A stretch of DNA of 40,168 bases from Prevotella sp. (GCA_017961115.1 JAGCXX010000037.1:1-40168), one strand, 5' to 3'. Positions 1-7,914 are shown, numbered from the stretch's first letter. Made by a program: numbers and translations. Notes: generated by a model from the sequence alone, not told the origin.

Positions 1-1058
1 CAAGGAGGGCAAGTCCTACGAGCGAGAAAATCAACATGGTGATGAACCAAGCATGTGAATCTTTCGGGAGGTTGTTGGCCTCAGCATCAGGTTGGTAGTT
101 GACCAGCCACAGGACGAATCCAGGCACCACGCCACCCAGTGCCATACCGGCTTTGAAGAAAATGCCAGTCAAGGCATTGACGATACCAGAAATACGGCGT
201 CCTGTGGTGTACTCACCATAAGAAATGACCTCAGGTATCAAAGCCCACATATATCCAGTAGCAACGATGACACCTGTTGATTTGATGAACTGTGCGATAT
301 AAACCAACACGATGTTGTCCTGTACGGTTCCAATTCTGCTGATGATATAGAGCAAGGCCATACCCAGAATAGCGATAGAAAGGAAAATATAGAACATGTT
401 TTTCTTTCCCACCTTCTTCTTGATGGCAGGCACCAACGGCATGAAGATGAACGAGGGCAGTGAGCCCAGACCCATAAACAATGCCATCTGGATAGGCAGT
501 TCTGCTCCTGCAAGTGTGGCCACGAGCAATGGTACGCCCGCCGACACACAAAGACCGCCAACATTCGCCATAAACATACGGGTGGAAGTAAGGATGGTGA
601 TTTCATCCGTATCGCGTGTCAGCGAAGAGTTGAGTGCGCCGTAAGGCACATTGATCAGTGTGTAGAGCATCGACATTCCCACGTAGGTGATGTAGGCATA
701 GAGGATGGAGGGTTTGAAACCATCCCAGAAACAGAGGATGGCGAGAATGGTAAGTGGAATACCACCCGTCACCAGATAAGAGCGGTATTTTCCCAATTTG
801 GGATTGTGCTTGTCCACGAAGGTTCCCACGATGGGGTCCCAGATGACATCCACCAGACGTACGATGAGGAACATGGTGCCTGCCAGTCCTGCCGATTTGG
901 CGGCATCCCCGCCAAGCACGTAGACATCTGTGTAGAAGAATAGAAGATACATGCAGATGGTCTGATAAATCAGGTTCTGCGCAAGGTCACCAGCGCCAAA
1001 TCCGATGCGCTGCACCCATGACAGCTTGTAGAAGCCGTTGTTCTCGTTTAGTGCCATT
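1..1058 (-). CDS. GPH-family (MFS) sugar:cation symporter, XynD-like, 3' end cut by window edge
   Basis: Reading the minus strand from the ATG at 1058 gives 352 residues with no stop before the window edge, so the C-terminus is missing. The protein begins MALNENNGFYKLSWVQRIG and continues FGAGDLAQNL, which is typical of glycoside-pentoside-hexuronide:cation symporters. Other family signs are RLVDVIWDPIVGTFVDK in the first cytoplasmic loop, the GKYRSYL motif after it, and NVPYGALNSSLT in the middle of the protein. At least eight hydrophobic segments are visible. The family imports oligosaccharides or sugars across the inner membrane with sodium or protons. It lies 78 bp downstream of a XynE-like esterase on the same strand and is probably co-transcribed. 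In Prevotella bryantii a GPH transporter (XynD) sits beside XynE in the xylanase cluster, so xylo-oligosaccharides are the likely substrate. That last step is inference. Confidence 0.9.
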
Positions 1059-1136
1059 TAATTGTCGTTTTATATGAATAGTTAATGTCTGCAGTACTTG
1101 TCAGAGTTCTACCGCCCATTGGATAGGCGCGTGAGG

Positions 1137-2327
1137 CTATCTGAGTTTGAGAAAATATTGGGCGGCATACTCACCCATCGCCTCATAGCCTTTGGCATTG
1201 GGATGGAGCCAGTCTTCCTGCCACTCCTCTCTCAGTTGGTTTGGGTGATTCTTGTCGCGCACCGCCTCGTCGAAGTCGATGAAACCGTCAGCCTCTTTGT
1301 TGGTGCGTATCCAGTTGTTGATGGTCTGCCTCGCTGCTTCCTTGAATAGGTTGCCCTTGTCGTAGAAACTCTTGCCAAAGGGAGTGATGGTGGCAAAATA
1401 GATTTTCAGTCCTTCGTTATGGGCTTTCTTGATGAATGACTGATAAGCCCATATCATATTTCTGGCCACCTGCTCACTTGAGCCGTTGTTGCCGCCGATA
1501 TCGTTGATACCCTCGAAGACGATGACCTTGGTACATCCCGATTGACCGAGAATGTCACGCTCGAAACGGTCAACGGCAGGTTCGCTCAGTCCACCGTTCA
1601 GGACACAGTTGCCGCCTATGCCGAGGTTGAGCACGGCATACTCTTTCTTGCCTTGGGTGTTGAGCACCCGTGACATGATGTCGGGCCAGCGATTTTGCAT
1701 GTTGGTCGTCGACCCTCTTCCATCGGTGATAGAGTTGCCGATGATGGCGATGCACTCCTGTTCCTTCTTCGGAACGTCTATGGCTGAGATATAAAACCAA
1801 TGGTCGGTATGTTTCGACCCGGCAAAGGATGTTTTTGGCTTCGCCTCACCATTGATGAGGTAGGAGGTGGTCCTTGACCCTCTGTGAGAGGTGACTTGTC
1901 CACCGGTTTCGTTAAAGTTGATGGTTATAGCCAGTCGCTGCAAGGGGCGCAGTTTGTATTTGCATAAATCACTGATGACACATTCTCCTGGAACGAGATT
2001 CACTTCACGTCCTCCGTCAAAAGTGAGGTATTTGGCAGTTTTGGGGTCGATGTTGCAGGAGTCAAGGGCATCGGCAATGAAGATGGAGTTCACTTGTGCA
2101 CCCTGATAGCTGAACTCATTCGACAGTTTGAGCCTCAGGCAGTCGCCTCCTACGGAGACTTGTACGATTTGCCGCAGGGAATGATTGGAGAGCTGCTCTG
2201 GCGGGTTGTCACTTGGTCCCGTGAATTCTGGGGCGGCAGCCCACGTTCCCACCCATTCCGTCTGCTGTGCGAAATTGGTGGATGCGCAGAAGAGCGCTAC
2301 GATAAAAGCAAGAGATTTAAGTTTCAT
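1137..2327 (-). CDS. XynE-like secreted SGNH/GDSL acyl esterase
   Basis: A 396-residue protein with a signal peptide ending near residue 20 (FCASTNFA-QQ). Residues about 24-185 form an N-terminal beta-rich region, followed by an SGNH hydrolase domain. The four conserved blocks are visible: GNSITDGRG with nucleophile Ser199, GIGGN (Gly238/Asn240), GIND (Asn275), and DWLH with Asp372 and His375. The spacing and the N-terminal region match the XynE-like subfamily, named after an esterase in the Prevotella bryantii xylanase cluster. The likely role is removal of acyl (acetyl) groups from hemicellulose or its oligomers in the periplasm or outside the cell. It is first in a two-gene operon with the GPH symporter. 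Start chosen at the ATG because the signal peptide begins there. The exact ester substrate is unknown. Confidence 0.9.
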   Translation of the reverse strand: MKLKSLAFIVALFCASTNFAQQTEWVGTWAAAPEFTGPSDNPPEQLSNHSLRQIVQVSVGGDCLRLKLSNEFSYQGAQVNSIFIADALDSCNIDPKTAKYLTFDGGREVNLVPGECVISDLCKYKLRPLQRLAITINFNETGGQVTSHRGSRTTSYLINGEAKPKTSFAGSKHTDHWFYISAIDVPKKEQECIAIIGNSITDGRGSTTNMQNRWPDIMSRVLNTQGKKEYAVLNLGIGGNCVLNGGLSEPAVDRFERDILGQSGCTKVIVFEGINDIGGNNGSSEQVARNMIWAYQSFIKKAHNEGLKIYFATITPFGKSFYDKGNLFKEAARQTINNWIRTNKEADGFIDFDEAVRDKNHPNQLREEWQEDWLHPNAKGYEAMGEYAAQYFLKLR

Positions 2328-2349
2328 AGTTGATGGATAATTATCTTTG

Positions 2350-2357
2350 CAAAAGTA
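2350..2357 (-). promoter_or_regulatory. Probable -7 promoter element of the XynE-like/GPH operon
   Basis: On the minus strand this reads TACTTTTG, matching the Bacteroidetes -7 box TAnnTTTG, 22 nt before the ATG at 2327. No TTTG box lies at the usual 19-20 nt spacing; the nearest is at 2372-2375, only 14 nt away. A weak -33 would fit an activator-dependent promoter, but this is inference. Confidence 0.5.
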
Positions 2358-2380
2358 CTCATTTTTTTGAACAAAAACCT

Positions 2381-2396
2381 ATCTATATGTATAGAT
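2381..2396. promoter_or_regulatory. Perfect 7-bp inverted repeat upstream of the XynE-like gene (operator candidate)
   Basis: ATCTATA-TG-TATAGAT is a perfect palindrome lying 23 nt upstream of the -7 box, where a -33 box or regulator site would be expected. It is AT-rich, so chance occurrence is possible. The remaining 2397-2522 intergenic sequence holds only the hairpin listed separately. Confidence 0.4.
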
Positions 2397-2500
2397 TATT
2401 TTTGAGTTTGTTTCATTTTGACACTTTTGTTTACAGATTGGAGAAAATAGACCATCTGCAGTCCCCATAACTATGAAATGGTCATCTGCGCGGCATGGTT

Positions 2501-2528
2501 TTATAGCCTTGAAATGAAAAGGCTATAA
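2501..2528. terminator. Hairpin at the end of the CapA-like gene (weak terminator candidate)
   Basis: TTATAGCCTT and AAGGCTATAA form a perfect 10-bp stem around an 8-nt loop. It covers the stop codon of the CapA-like gene at 2523-2525. Neither strand has a clear T-run after the stem, so it may protect the mRNA 3' end or weakly terminate rather than act as a classical intrinsic terminator. Confidence 0.4.
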
Positions 2529-3524
2529 GTGAAACGCTCCAACAACCTCAGAACTTGATAAATATGGGGTACAGTCCGTGATGGACACCCTATGGGAAGA
2601 GACTTCCGCACTGTCGGTGGTGAGCTTCACGGTGACAGCACAACCACTTTTATGGATGGGACGGAGAGCATCGAAGATGAAGTTACCGATGCTGTAGAAA
2701 ATGGTGGCACCATGGTATTGCTCGTTAGGCTGCAGCGTGTGGGAGTGGTGTCCCACGATGAGATTCGCCCCTGCATCAACAAGGCGGTGTGCATCGACCA
2801 CCTGTTGAAGGATGGGGCGAAAAGTGTTTTCCCCTCCCCAATGGAGGGTGACGATGATATAGTCGGAAGGTGATGAGTGGCGCAGCGCAGTCACGCGTGC
2901 CACCAAACTGTCCATAGATTCCTGACTCACGCAGGGCTTCTCGGGCAAATAGGCATAGTTTTCCAAGGCGAGACGAAGAGAAGGAAGCAGCCATACTCGG
3001 CGGGGTGAATCTGCAAGCAGCACTGGCTGTGCTGCCTCCCTCATGTTGGCTCCAGCCCCCACCGGTATCATCCCCGCCTCGCAGATATTGTCACGGGTGG
3101 AGAGCAGTCCGCGCCGTCCCTGGTCGATGCTGTGGTTGTTGGCCAGGTTGAGGTGGGTGATGCCATGCTGCCGCAATGCTCGTAAGTGTTCTGGGTCCGC
3201 ACGGAAGATGTATTTCTTCTGCATCGGAGCAACGATATGTGTGGCAGGGCATTCCAGGTTGGCGATGACCAAGTCGGAGGCAGCAAAGAGGGAGTCCACG
3301 GAAGGGGAGAAGAGCGCATCCACCCCTGCTGTGTCTATTCGCTCACGCACACCACGGTCGAGAAGAAGGTCGCCGACAAAGGTGAGGGATAAAAACCCTT
3401 CTCTTCCCTCACTATAAGTAAGGGAAGATACCTCTCCTCTGCCCCCACCCCAAAGAGGAGGGGAAGCTATGAGCGAAGACATTCCGCTGAGGAAAAAGAG
3501 TATGGATAGGGTGAGTGAGCGCAA
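2523..3524 (-). CDS. CapA/PgsA-like metallophosphatase-fold envelope protein
   Basis: Last gene of the 7707-2523 operon. The catalytic-type domain starts near residue 48 (LSLTFVGDLLLDRGV) and carries the marks of the PGA_cap (CapA) family: NLECPAT, LANNHSIDQG, VTLHWGGE, GHHSHTLQP and SIGNFIFD. CapA proteins belong to the calcineurin-like phosphoesterase fold and are linked to poly-gamma-glutamate capsule, but most members have unknown substrates. The start is uncertain. The TTG at 3524 gives the best signal peptide (MRSLTLSILFFLSGMSSLIA). Alternatives are the ATG at 3482, which lacks a signal peptide, and a GTG at 3611 that overlaps the preceding stop as GTGCTGA. The longest open frame runs to 3728 inside the DUF3160 gene and is not credible. 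Residues about 21-45 are encoded by palindromic repeats and are Gly/Ser/Glu-rich, unlike the rest. No other capsule genes are nearby, so a capsule role is not supported by context. Confidence 0.85.
   Translation of the reverse strand: MRSLTLSILFFLSGMSSLIASPPLWGGGRGEVSSLTYSEGREGFLSLTFVGDLLLDRGVRERIDTAGVDALFSPSVDSLFAASDLVIANLECPATHIVAPMQKKYIFRADPEHLRALRQHGITHLNLANNHSIDQGRRGLLSTRDNICEAGMIPVGAGANMREAAQPVLLADSPRRVWLLPSLRLALENYAYLPEKPCVSQESMDSLVARVTALRHSSPSDYIIVTLHWGGENTFRPILQQVVDAHRLVDAGANLIVGHHSHTLQPNEQYHGATIFYSIGNFIFDALRPIHKSGCAVTVKLTTDSAEVSSHRVSITDCTPYLSSSEVVGAFHL
3403..3427. repeat. 25-nt near-perfect palindrome inside the CapA-like coding region
   Basis: CTTCCCT...AGGGAAG, with ACT/AGT pairing further inside, forms an almost complete hairpin. 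It is translated in frame within the linker between signal peptide and domain. It adjoins a second repeat at 3430-3467. Confidence 0.6.
3430..3467. repeat. GC-rich interspersed-type repeat (copy B) inside the CapA-like coding region
   Basis: On the minus strand it reads CCCCTCCTCTTTGGGG, then a G-rich arm and AGAGGAGAGG. This C-rich arm, short spacer and G-rich arm layout resembles the copies at 3554-3585 and 35885-35912. It encodes the SPPLWGGGRGEV stretch of the CapA-like protein. Confidence 0.55.
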
Positions 3525-3553
3525 AGGAGAAATACTGATGAGAAAGTGAGAGA

Positions 3554-3585
3554 AACCCCCTCCCCTAGGGGTAGGGAGGGGGTTA
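3554..3585. repeat. GC-rich palindromic interspersed-type repeat (copy A)
   Basis: The core is CCCCCTCCCCTAGGGGTAGG followed by GAGGGGG, an inverted repeat centred on CCCCTAGGGG. It lies between the DUF3160 stop (3605) and the preferred CapA start (3524). A diverged relative lies at 35885-35912. Such elements are seen between genes in Bacteroidetes; no mobility gene is present here. Confidence 0.6.
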
Positions 3586-3604
3586 GGATAATCGGAATGG
3601 GGTA

Positions 3605-5983
3605 TCAGCACCCAGTACCGTAGAAGACGGTCTCGTTGGGAACCGGTTTGGTGTTGATAGGAATGATGATTTCCTTCATCCATGATGGCTTGCCCGTATT
3701 CGGATAAGACTTCAGCTTCTCCTGCCACTCCTCGTCGGTAAGACGCGGTTGGTCAACGGGTTGTTTGAACTCACGATAGGAGAACACGCCACCGCGCATG
3801 AGGTAGAGATAGCCATCCACCTCCACTACGGCATATATCTCGTTGGCAGGTCCCACTGCCTCGAAAAGGATGGATGGTTCAGGATTGTTGTCACCGTTGG
3901 CGGTATATACATCAGCCACGACGGCGATGGACTTGTCGGCTCCCTGCACGTCAAACCATCCCATCAGAGACTGGTTGGGTTCCTTGATGAGTTCGAGTGA
4001 CAAGTTCTCAAAGGTGGCTCCGATATACCGGATGTGGTCGTACTCTTCATTGGTTAGCCGTTTGCCCTCCAGCTCCTTATTGGTGGCGTTGAGCAAGAAT
4101 ACGGCCTCATCCTTGATGTCGTCCGTGATGCTGATGATATCATCGGTGAGCAGGTTGTACTTGGAGAACACCGCACGAGTCTGGTCGATGAGGGTGATGG
4201 CCTTGCTCCAGAAGCCCTTGTTGGGTTCCACATATCCTGTCACTGTGGGTGCTGGCAGACTACCGTCACCGCACTCAGCAGCCATGGGCTGCTTGGCATA
4301 AAGGATGGCGTCGTGCTTGAGTTCAGCCCATGAGGCGAGCGAGGCATTGAGGTTCTTCTTGTTCCACTGCGGTGTCTTCATGAAATAAGGCAGGCGGGCA
4401 TCATCGAAGACATTGAGCGCGTTGAGTGTAGATAACCATTGGTTGGCAATGCACACATTCCAGTCGGTAGCCTTCATCACCGCCTTCATCTTGTTGAGGT
4501 TGGGGGTGAAGCCTTCCCACTGCTTGGCCTGCTTGAGTTCGTCGATGAGGATGTGCTCGGCAGCATAACTGCCCATGGCAGCCATCACGTCGAGACCCAT
4601 CGGCACGTCGCGCTTGGTCACCATGTTGTCATAGTCGGCCATTTCCAACAGCACCTCGGCGTCTGGCTGGTAGCGCTGCGGCATAAAGTTTATTTTGTTG
4701 TGGGAAGTGCGCTCAAATTTGGGCCTTATGCGGGTCTGTTTCTCCGCAATCACGTCGATACGATTGCGGAAATTGTCCATTAGCTTACCATCCTTCATCA
4801 ACTGAGCCACGGTGACACCCTGCTCTTTCAGCACATCGCCTACTTGGATGATTGTGATGTTGTCGGGAGCGCCCATGAGATAGGTGATAGGCTCAAAGAC
4901 GCTGTCGTATGCCTTTTTCAAGTCAGCATTGGAGCGCAAGGCATCGGCAATAAGGGCGGCACATCTTACCTTGAAACGATCATCGGTGCCGAAGGGAACA
5001 GTCTGCAGCCACATCATCGCACGGAAATACTTCTTGCACTGCTCAGAGCGAGTGTAGTGCCCGCGGGGTTTGAACAGCCCATAGGCGAACTTCACATCCA
5101 GATAACCGAGGAATTGTGAGTAGTCATCCTTTGCATTTGTGCTTTTCTCCACTTCATCCTTTGCCATTTCGGCATAGTTGGCAGGTACCGAAAGAGACTT
5201 TCCGCTGATGAGTTGGTGGGCAATAGCGAAGTAGGCAGTGTTCCACTGGGCACATTCACGCATCGTGGCATTAGATGCACTGGATGCCAAAGTATTCATG
5301 TGTTTGTGGAGTTTTTGGCACATGTCCTGCATGACATCACTCAACTTGCCTTCTTCCACCTTTCGCATCATGGTGTCGAAATAGAGATGGAAGAGTTGCA
5401 GATAAAGGTCGGTGGTGACGAAGTTGGGAAACATGCAGTAGTCATTCTTCTCATACACCTGGAAAATCTGCTCATTGTCGGCTTCTACGATGCCAAACCC
5501 GTATTTGGAGAGGTGTGTCTTCATCTCAGTGGGGAATACCTCCAGTTGGAACGGATTGATAAGGTTGTCGAGGTTGACTATTCCTGTTGAGGAGGTGAAG
5601 TTGCGTTTGCGCAGTTCGTCTTCCCTCGCCTTGAGTTTGTTGATGAAAGCAGTCTCTTTGGCAGTGTATTTGACAGGAGGCATCTTTTCCTCCTCTAAGG
5701 CACGCTTCCATGCCAGTTCGTCATACCACGATGTGGTGTTGAAAAGTTGTCTCAGTTCGCTGCTGTTGAAAAGGTATCCCTGTTTGGCGGCAAAAGAGTT
5801 GCGCAGGGCACGGAGCTCGCAGATGTTGAGTTGCGAGATGTCCATGTTCAGGTCCACTTTGCGGAGATTCTCCACATTGATTTTTCCTTTTCCTGGAATG
5901 ATGATGGGTTTTTTCTCCTGAGCGGCGACGGTGAGCATCGCCATAATTGCAGTGAGCAATACAAGCATTTTTCTCATAGTCAT
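3605..5983 (-). CDS. Secreted YARHG-DUF3160 protein of unknown function
   Basis: A 792-residue exported protein. The signal peptide is MRKMLVLLTAIMAMLTVAAQ; the start is ATG 5983, or 5977 six bases later. The longer open frame to 6052 runs into the preceding gene and was rejected. Near residues 45-90 a YARHG-like segment is visible (CELRALRNSFAAKQGYLF, then SWYDE), a small extracellular domain of unknown role. The remainder matches the DUF3160 type: large, helical and cysteine-poor, with PNFVTTDLYLQLFHLYFD, GVTVAQLMKDG and FLLNATNKELEGKRLT. The family has no established activity. It begins 19 bp after the small secreted protein gene and lies immediately upstream of the CapA-like gene, so the four genes are probably one transcript. 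A periplasmic or surface location is inferred from the signal peptide. Confidence 0.85.
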   Translation of the reverse strand: MTMRKMLVLLTAIMAMLTVAAQEKKPIIIPGKGKINVENLRKVDLNMDISQLNICELRALRNSFAAKQGYLFNSSELRQLFNTTSWYDELAWKRALEEEKMPPVKYTAKETAFINKLKAREDELRKRNFTSSTGIVNLDNLINPFQLEVFPTEMKTHLSKYGFGIVEADNEQIFQVYEKNDYCMFPNFVTTDLYLQLFHLYFDTMMRKVEEGKLSDVMQDMCQKLHKHMNTLASSASNATMRECAQWNTAYFAIAHQLISGKSLSVPANYAEMAKDEVEKSTNAKDDYSQFLGYLDVKFAYGLFKPRGHYTRSEQCKKYFRAMMWLQTVPFGTDDRFKVRCAALIADALRSNADLKKAYDSVFEPITYLMGAPDNITIIQVGDVLKEQGVTVAQLMKDGKLMDNFRNRIDVIAEKQTRIRPKFERTSHNKINFMPQRYQPDAEVLLEMADYDNMVTKRDVPMGLDVMAAMGSYAAEHILIDELKQAKQWEGFTPNLNKMKAVMKATDWNVCIANQWLSTLNALNVFDDARLPYFMKTPQWNKKNLNASLASWAELKHDAILYAKQPMAAECGDGSLPAPTVTGYVEPNKGFWSKAITLIDQTRAVFSKYNLLTDDIISITDDIKDEAVFLLNATNKELEGKRLTNEEYDHIRYIGATFENLSLELIKEPNQSLMGWFDVQGADKSIAVVADVYTANGDNNPEPSILFEAVGPANEIYAVVEVDGYLYLMRGGVFSYREFKQPVDQPRLTDEEWQEKLKSYPNTGKPSWMKEIIIPINTKPVPNETVFYGTGC

Positions 5984-6002
5984 AAAAGATTTGGTGTTGT
6001 TG

Positions 6003-6500
6003 TCATTCTGAAGGAGAGTTGAATACAGAGAGTGCCGCCTCATGCGACACATTGGCGGCGAGGAAGCGGCGTGCGCCGAGACCGAATTTTCGCCATTCGT
6101 GCTCTAAGACCACATAGCGTCCGTCGGTGGTTGCCTGAAGCGTGCGAACATGTCCGTCGGCGAAACAGAAGTCACGCAGGATTCCTCCTAAGCGCGAACC
6201 CATCCAAAGGGCGCGGATGCGCCCGCGGTGGTTTTTGAAGATGAAGAGCCTCCGTGCCATGACGGGGTCGAAACGTGTGGTCTTCACCACTCCGACGAGG
6301 GCATCCACTGACCCGTCGCCATCCACGTCGCCCGTGCAGAACTGATAGACCTCAAACGGCAGACGGTGGCGGTCGGTGGTGGAGTCGGTGGTGAGCACCA
6401 GGTATGAGAGGGTGTCATTGACCGTCTCCAAAGTAAACCGCTGGGCCATCGTCAAGATGGTCCACAGACACATCATTGAGAGCATCATCAAGCGTCGCAT
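6003..6500 (-). CDS. Small secreted protein with an FG-GAP/VCBS-like segment
   Basis: A 165-residue protein starting at ATG 6500, 31 bp after the stop of the thioredoxin-fold lipoprotein gene and preceded by GAAAAGG. Residues 1-19 (MRRLMMLSMMCLWTILTMA) form a signal peptide. The open frame extending to 6824 lies inside the neighbouring gene in another frame and was rejected. The middle holds CTGDVDGDGSVDALVGVVK, resembling the Asp-rich calcium-type loop of FG-GAP/VCBS repeats. It is followed by ARRLFIFKNHRGRIRALWMGSRLGG, as in periplasmic proteins reporting a propeller blade. Only one such unit is present, too few for a full propeller. The family is not recognised. Its position suggests a partner for the DUF3160 protein, which is inference. 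Confidence 0.75.
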   Translation of the reverse strand: MRRLMMLSMMCLWTILTMAQRFTLETVNDTLSYLVLTTDSTTDRHRLPFEVYQFCTGDVDGDGSVDALVGVVKTTRFDPVMARRLFIFKNHRGRIRALWMGSRLGGILRDFCFADGHVRTLQATTDGRYVVLEHEWRKFGLGARRFLAANVSHEAALSVFNSPSE

Positions 6501-6531
6501 GGCCTTTTCGGGCAATGGTTTGTCTGTCGTG

Positions 6532-7707
6532 CTATAGGAATTTGGCGATGTCCGTCTCGATATTTTTGATCTGCTGCGGTCCAAGTTCCACCTTGTTCTC
6601 GCGGCTGATAATATAGTCGATGGGCAGGCTTTGTGCCTGATGGAGATAAGACTGCGTATTCGACCCGTCGTCGCGAACCGAAATCCAAGGAAGCGCAGCC
6701 GTTTGGGTCTTCCAGAAATGCTCGTCTTCATCAAGCGACACCTGGTAGATTTCCAGTCCGCGGTCGTGGTATTTGGTATAGAGTTCACGAAGGGCAATGA
6801 TGCGCTGCATCGACCCCTCTGCACCGAAGAGATGGAAGTCGAGCAGCACCACCTTTCCCTTCAGGTCGGTGAGCCTGCGTGTCTCTCCCTTGTTGTCGGG
6901 CAGCACGATGTCGATGATGTCGGTGACCATCACCTTGTCGGCATCGATGGTGAGTCCCTCTTGCTCTGCTTGGACGATGCGCTTGGTCTTCATCGCCTCA
7001 ATTGTGATGTTGTGTAAGTTCTCTCCTCTAAGTGACTTGGGGTGGAAGGTATCCCAACTGGTGGCGACGGCGGAGAAAGGTTTCACATCGTCGATGTCGC
7101 GCCGTGGGTCAAACACCATCATATAGGAACCGCCTACGATGATTCCTTGGAAGAGAGCAAAATATGATGAGGCCTTCCCAGGCTCTTTGTAGATGTAGTT
7201 GTTCATCACGTCTTTCTTATATGCTTCCACGGAGGCAAGGATGCTGTCGCTCACGGCATTGGCATTGAGGTCAGGTGCCTCAACGATTTTCTTGGCGAGT
7301 GCCTGCAACTGTATCTGTTTGAAGGCAAGTTCACGGATGGTGGCATTACTCTCCCCACCCTCAATCGTATAGTTGGATGCCATGGTGGGGTATGCTGCTT
7401 TCACAGTGATGGTCTCAGTGGAGTCGACTGCGAAATTGATGATTTGCTGTGCGATACGCAGACGGTAGAAGTCGGGAGCATCGGCAGGCATCTCCTGTGA
7501 GAAGGAGAAAGACCCGTCGGCTGCGAGTTTGACAGAGTCAATCTTCTGTGGTCCGTCGAGCGCCATGTTCTCCAGGTAGAGCATGGAGTCGGCAGCCTCA
7601 GTGATGGTGCCTTCTATTTTGAACTTTCCGTTGCTGCAAGCAGTGAGGCAGAGAGCAGCCACGATGGCGGCTGCGGGCATCAAGCCCATTTTCATTTTCA
7701 TTTTCAT
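6532..7707 (-). CDS. DUF4369/thioredoxin-fold lipoprotein lacking the CXXC cysteines
   Basis: A 391-residue lipoprotein with lipobox LTAC (Cys24). Residues 25-115 (FKIEGTITEAADSMLYLENM...) match the DUF4369 domain that precedes TlpA-type thioredoxin domains in Bacteroidetes. Residues about 125-250 are helical, and 262-391 form a thioredoxin/AhpC-like fold (KGKVVLLDFHLFGAEGSM). Where TlpA proteins carry WCGPC, this one has GAEGS, so both cysteines are replaced (Ala296, Ser299). The cis-proline site is kept (SLPID, Pro362). A disulfide redox role is therefore unlikely; a binding or structural role is inferred. The start sits in a threefold ATGAAA repeat (MKMKMKM), so ATGs at 7707, 7701 and 7695 are all possible. 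It is first in a four-gene operon with its own promoter. Confidence 0.9.
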   Translation of the reverse strand: MKMKMKMGLMPAAAIVAALCLTACSNGKFKIEGTITEAADSMLYLENMALDGPQKIDSVKLAADGSFSFSQEMPADAPDFYRLRIAQQIINFAVDSTETITVKAAYPTMASNYTIEGGESNATIRELAFKQIQLQALAKKIVEAPDLNANAVSDSILASVEAYKKDVMNNYIYKEPGKASSYFALFQGIIVGGSYMMVFDPRRDIDDVKPFSAVATSWDTFHPKSLRGENLHNITIEAMKTKRIVQAEQEGLTIDADKVMVTDIIDIVLPDNKGETRRLTDLKGKVVLLDFHLFGAEGSMQRIIALRELYTKYHDRGLEIYQVSLDEDEHFWKTQTAALPWISVRDDGSNTQSYLHQAQSLPIDYIISRENKVELGPQQIKNIETDIAKFL

Positions 7708-7729
7708 TTACGTTTTTGATTTTTCAGCG

Positions 7730-7760
7730 CAAAAATAGCGAAAGTACAAGGAATAACAAA
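7730..7760 (-). promoter_or_regulatory. Bacteroidetes promoter of the DUF4369/DUF3160/CapA operon
   Basis: On the minus strand TTTG (7760-7757) is followed after 19 nt by TATTTTTG (7737-7730), a full match to the TTTG / TAnnTTTG consensus. The leader to the ATG at 7707 is about 20 nt. Confidence 0.75.
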
Positions 7761-7772
7761 ATTTTTAGGCAC

Positions 7773-7809
7773 AAAAAAGTCGGACACCTCTTTGATGCCC
7801 GACTTTTTT
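7773..7809. terminator. Bidirectional intrinsic terminator after the BACON/OB lipoprotein gene
   Basis: AAAAAAGTCGG and CCGACTTTTTT form an 11-bp stem around a 15-nt loop, with A- and T-runs on either side, so it works on either strand. It separates the TonB receptor operon from the next operon. The rest of 7810-7914 is AT-rich filler with no recognisable element. Confidence 0.8.
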
Positions 7810-7914
7810 AGGAGTTCATGAGTTGATGAGATTTAGGAGTTTAGACATCACTCCTGCTTCAACAGGTCATACGGCTTAACTTCTTTATCTCCTTCAACTT
7901 CTTAACTACTTCAT

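Noticed and set aside
231..644. Three overlapping short open frames (two minus, one plus) as separate genes
   Set aside because: They are out-of-frame shadows of the GPH symporter, whose own frame is open from 1058 to the window edge.
2440..2490. Small inverted repeat GACCAT/ATGGTC and repeated ATCTGC as an operator or RNA element
   Set aside because: Arms are only 6 bp with a 22-nt gap; not better than chance in this sequence.
2501..2528. Hairpin as a strong intrinsic terminator
   Set aside because: No T-run follows on either strand; kept only as a weak candidate.
3525..3728. N-terminal extension of the CapA-like gene
   Set aside because: It overlaps the end of the DUF3160 gene in another frame and contains no domain or signal peptide before residue 60.
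6501..6824. Extension of the small secreted protein gene to 6824
   Set aside because: It lies within the thioredoxin-fold lipoprotein gene in another frame; a signal peptide begins at the ATG at 6500.
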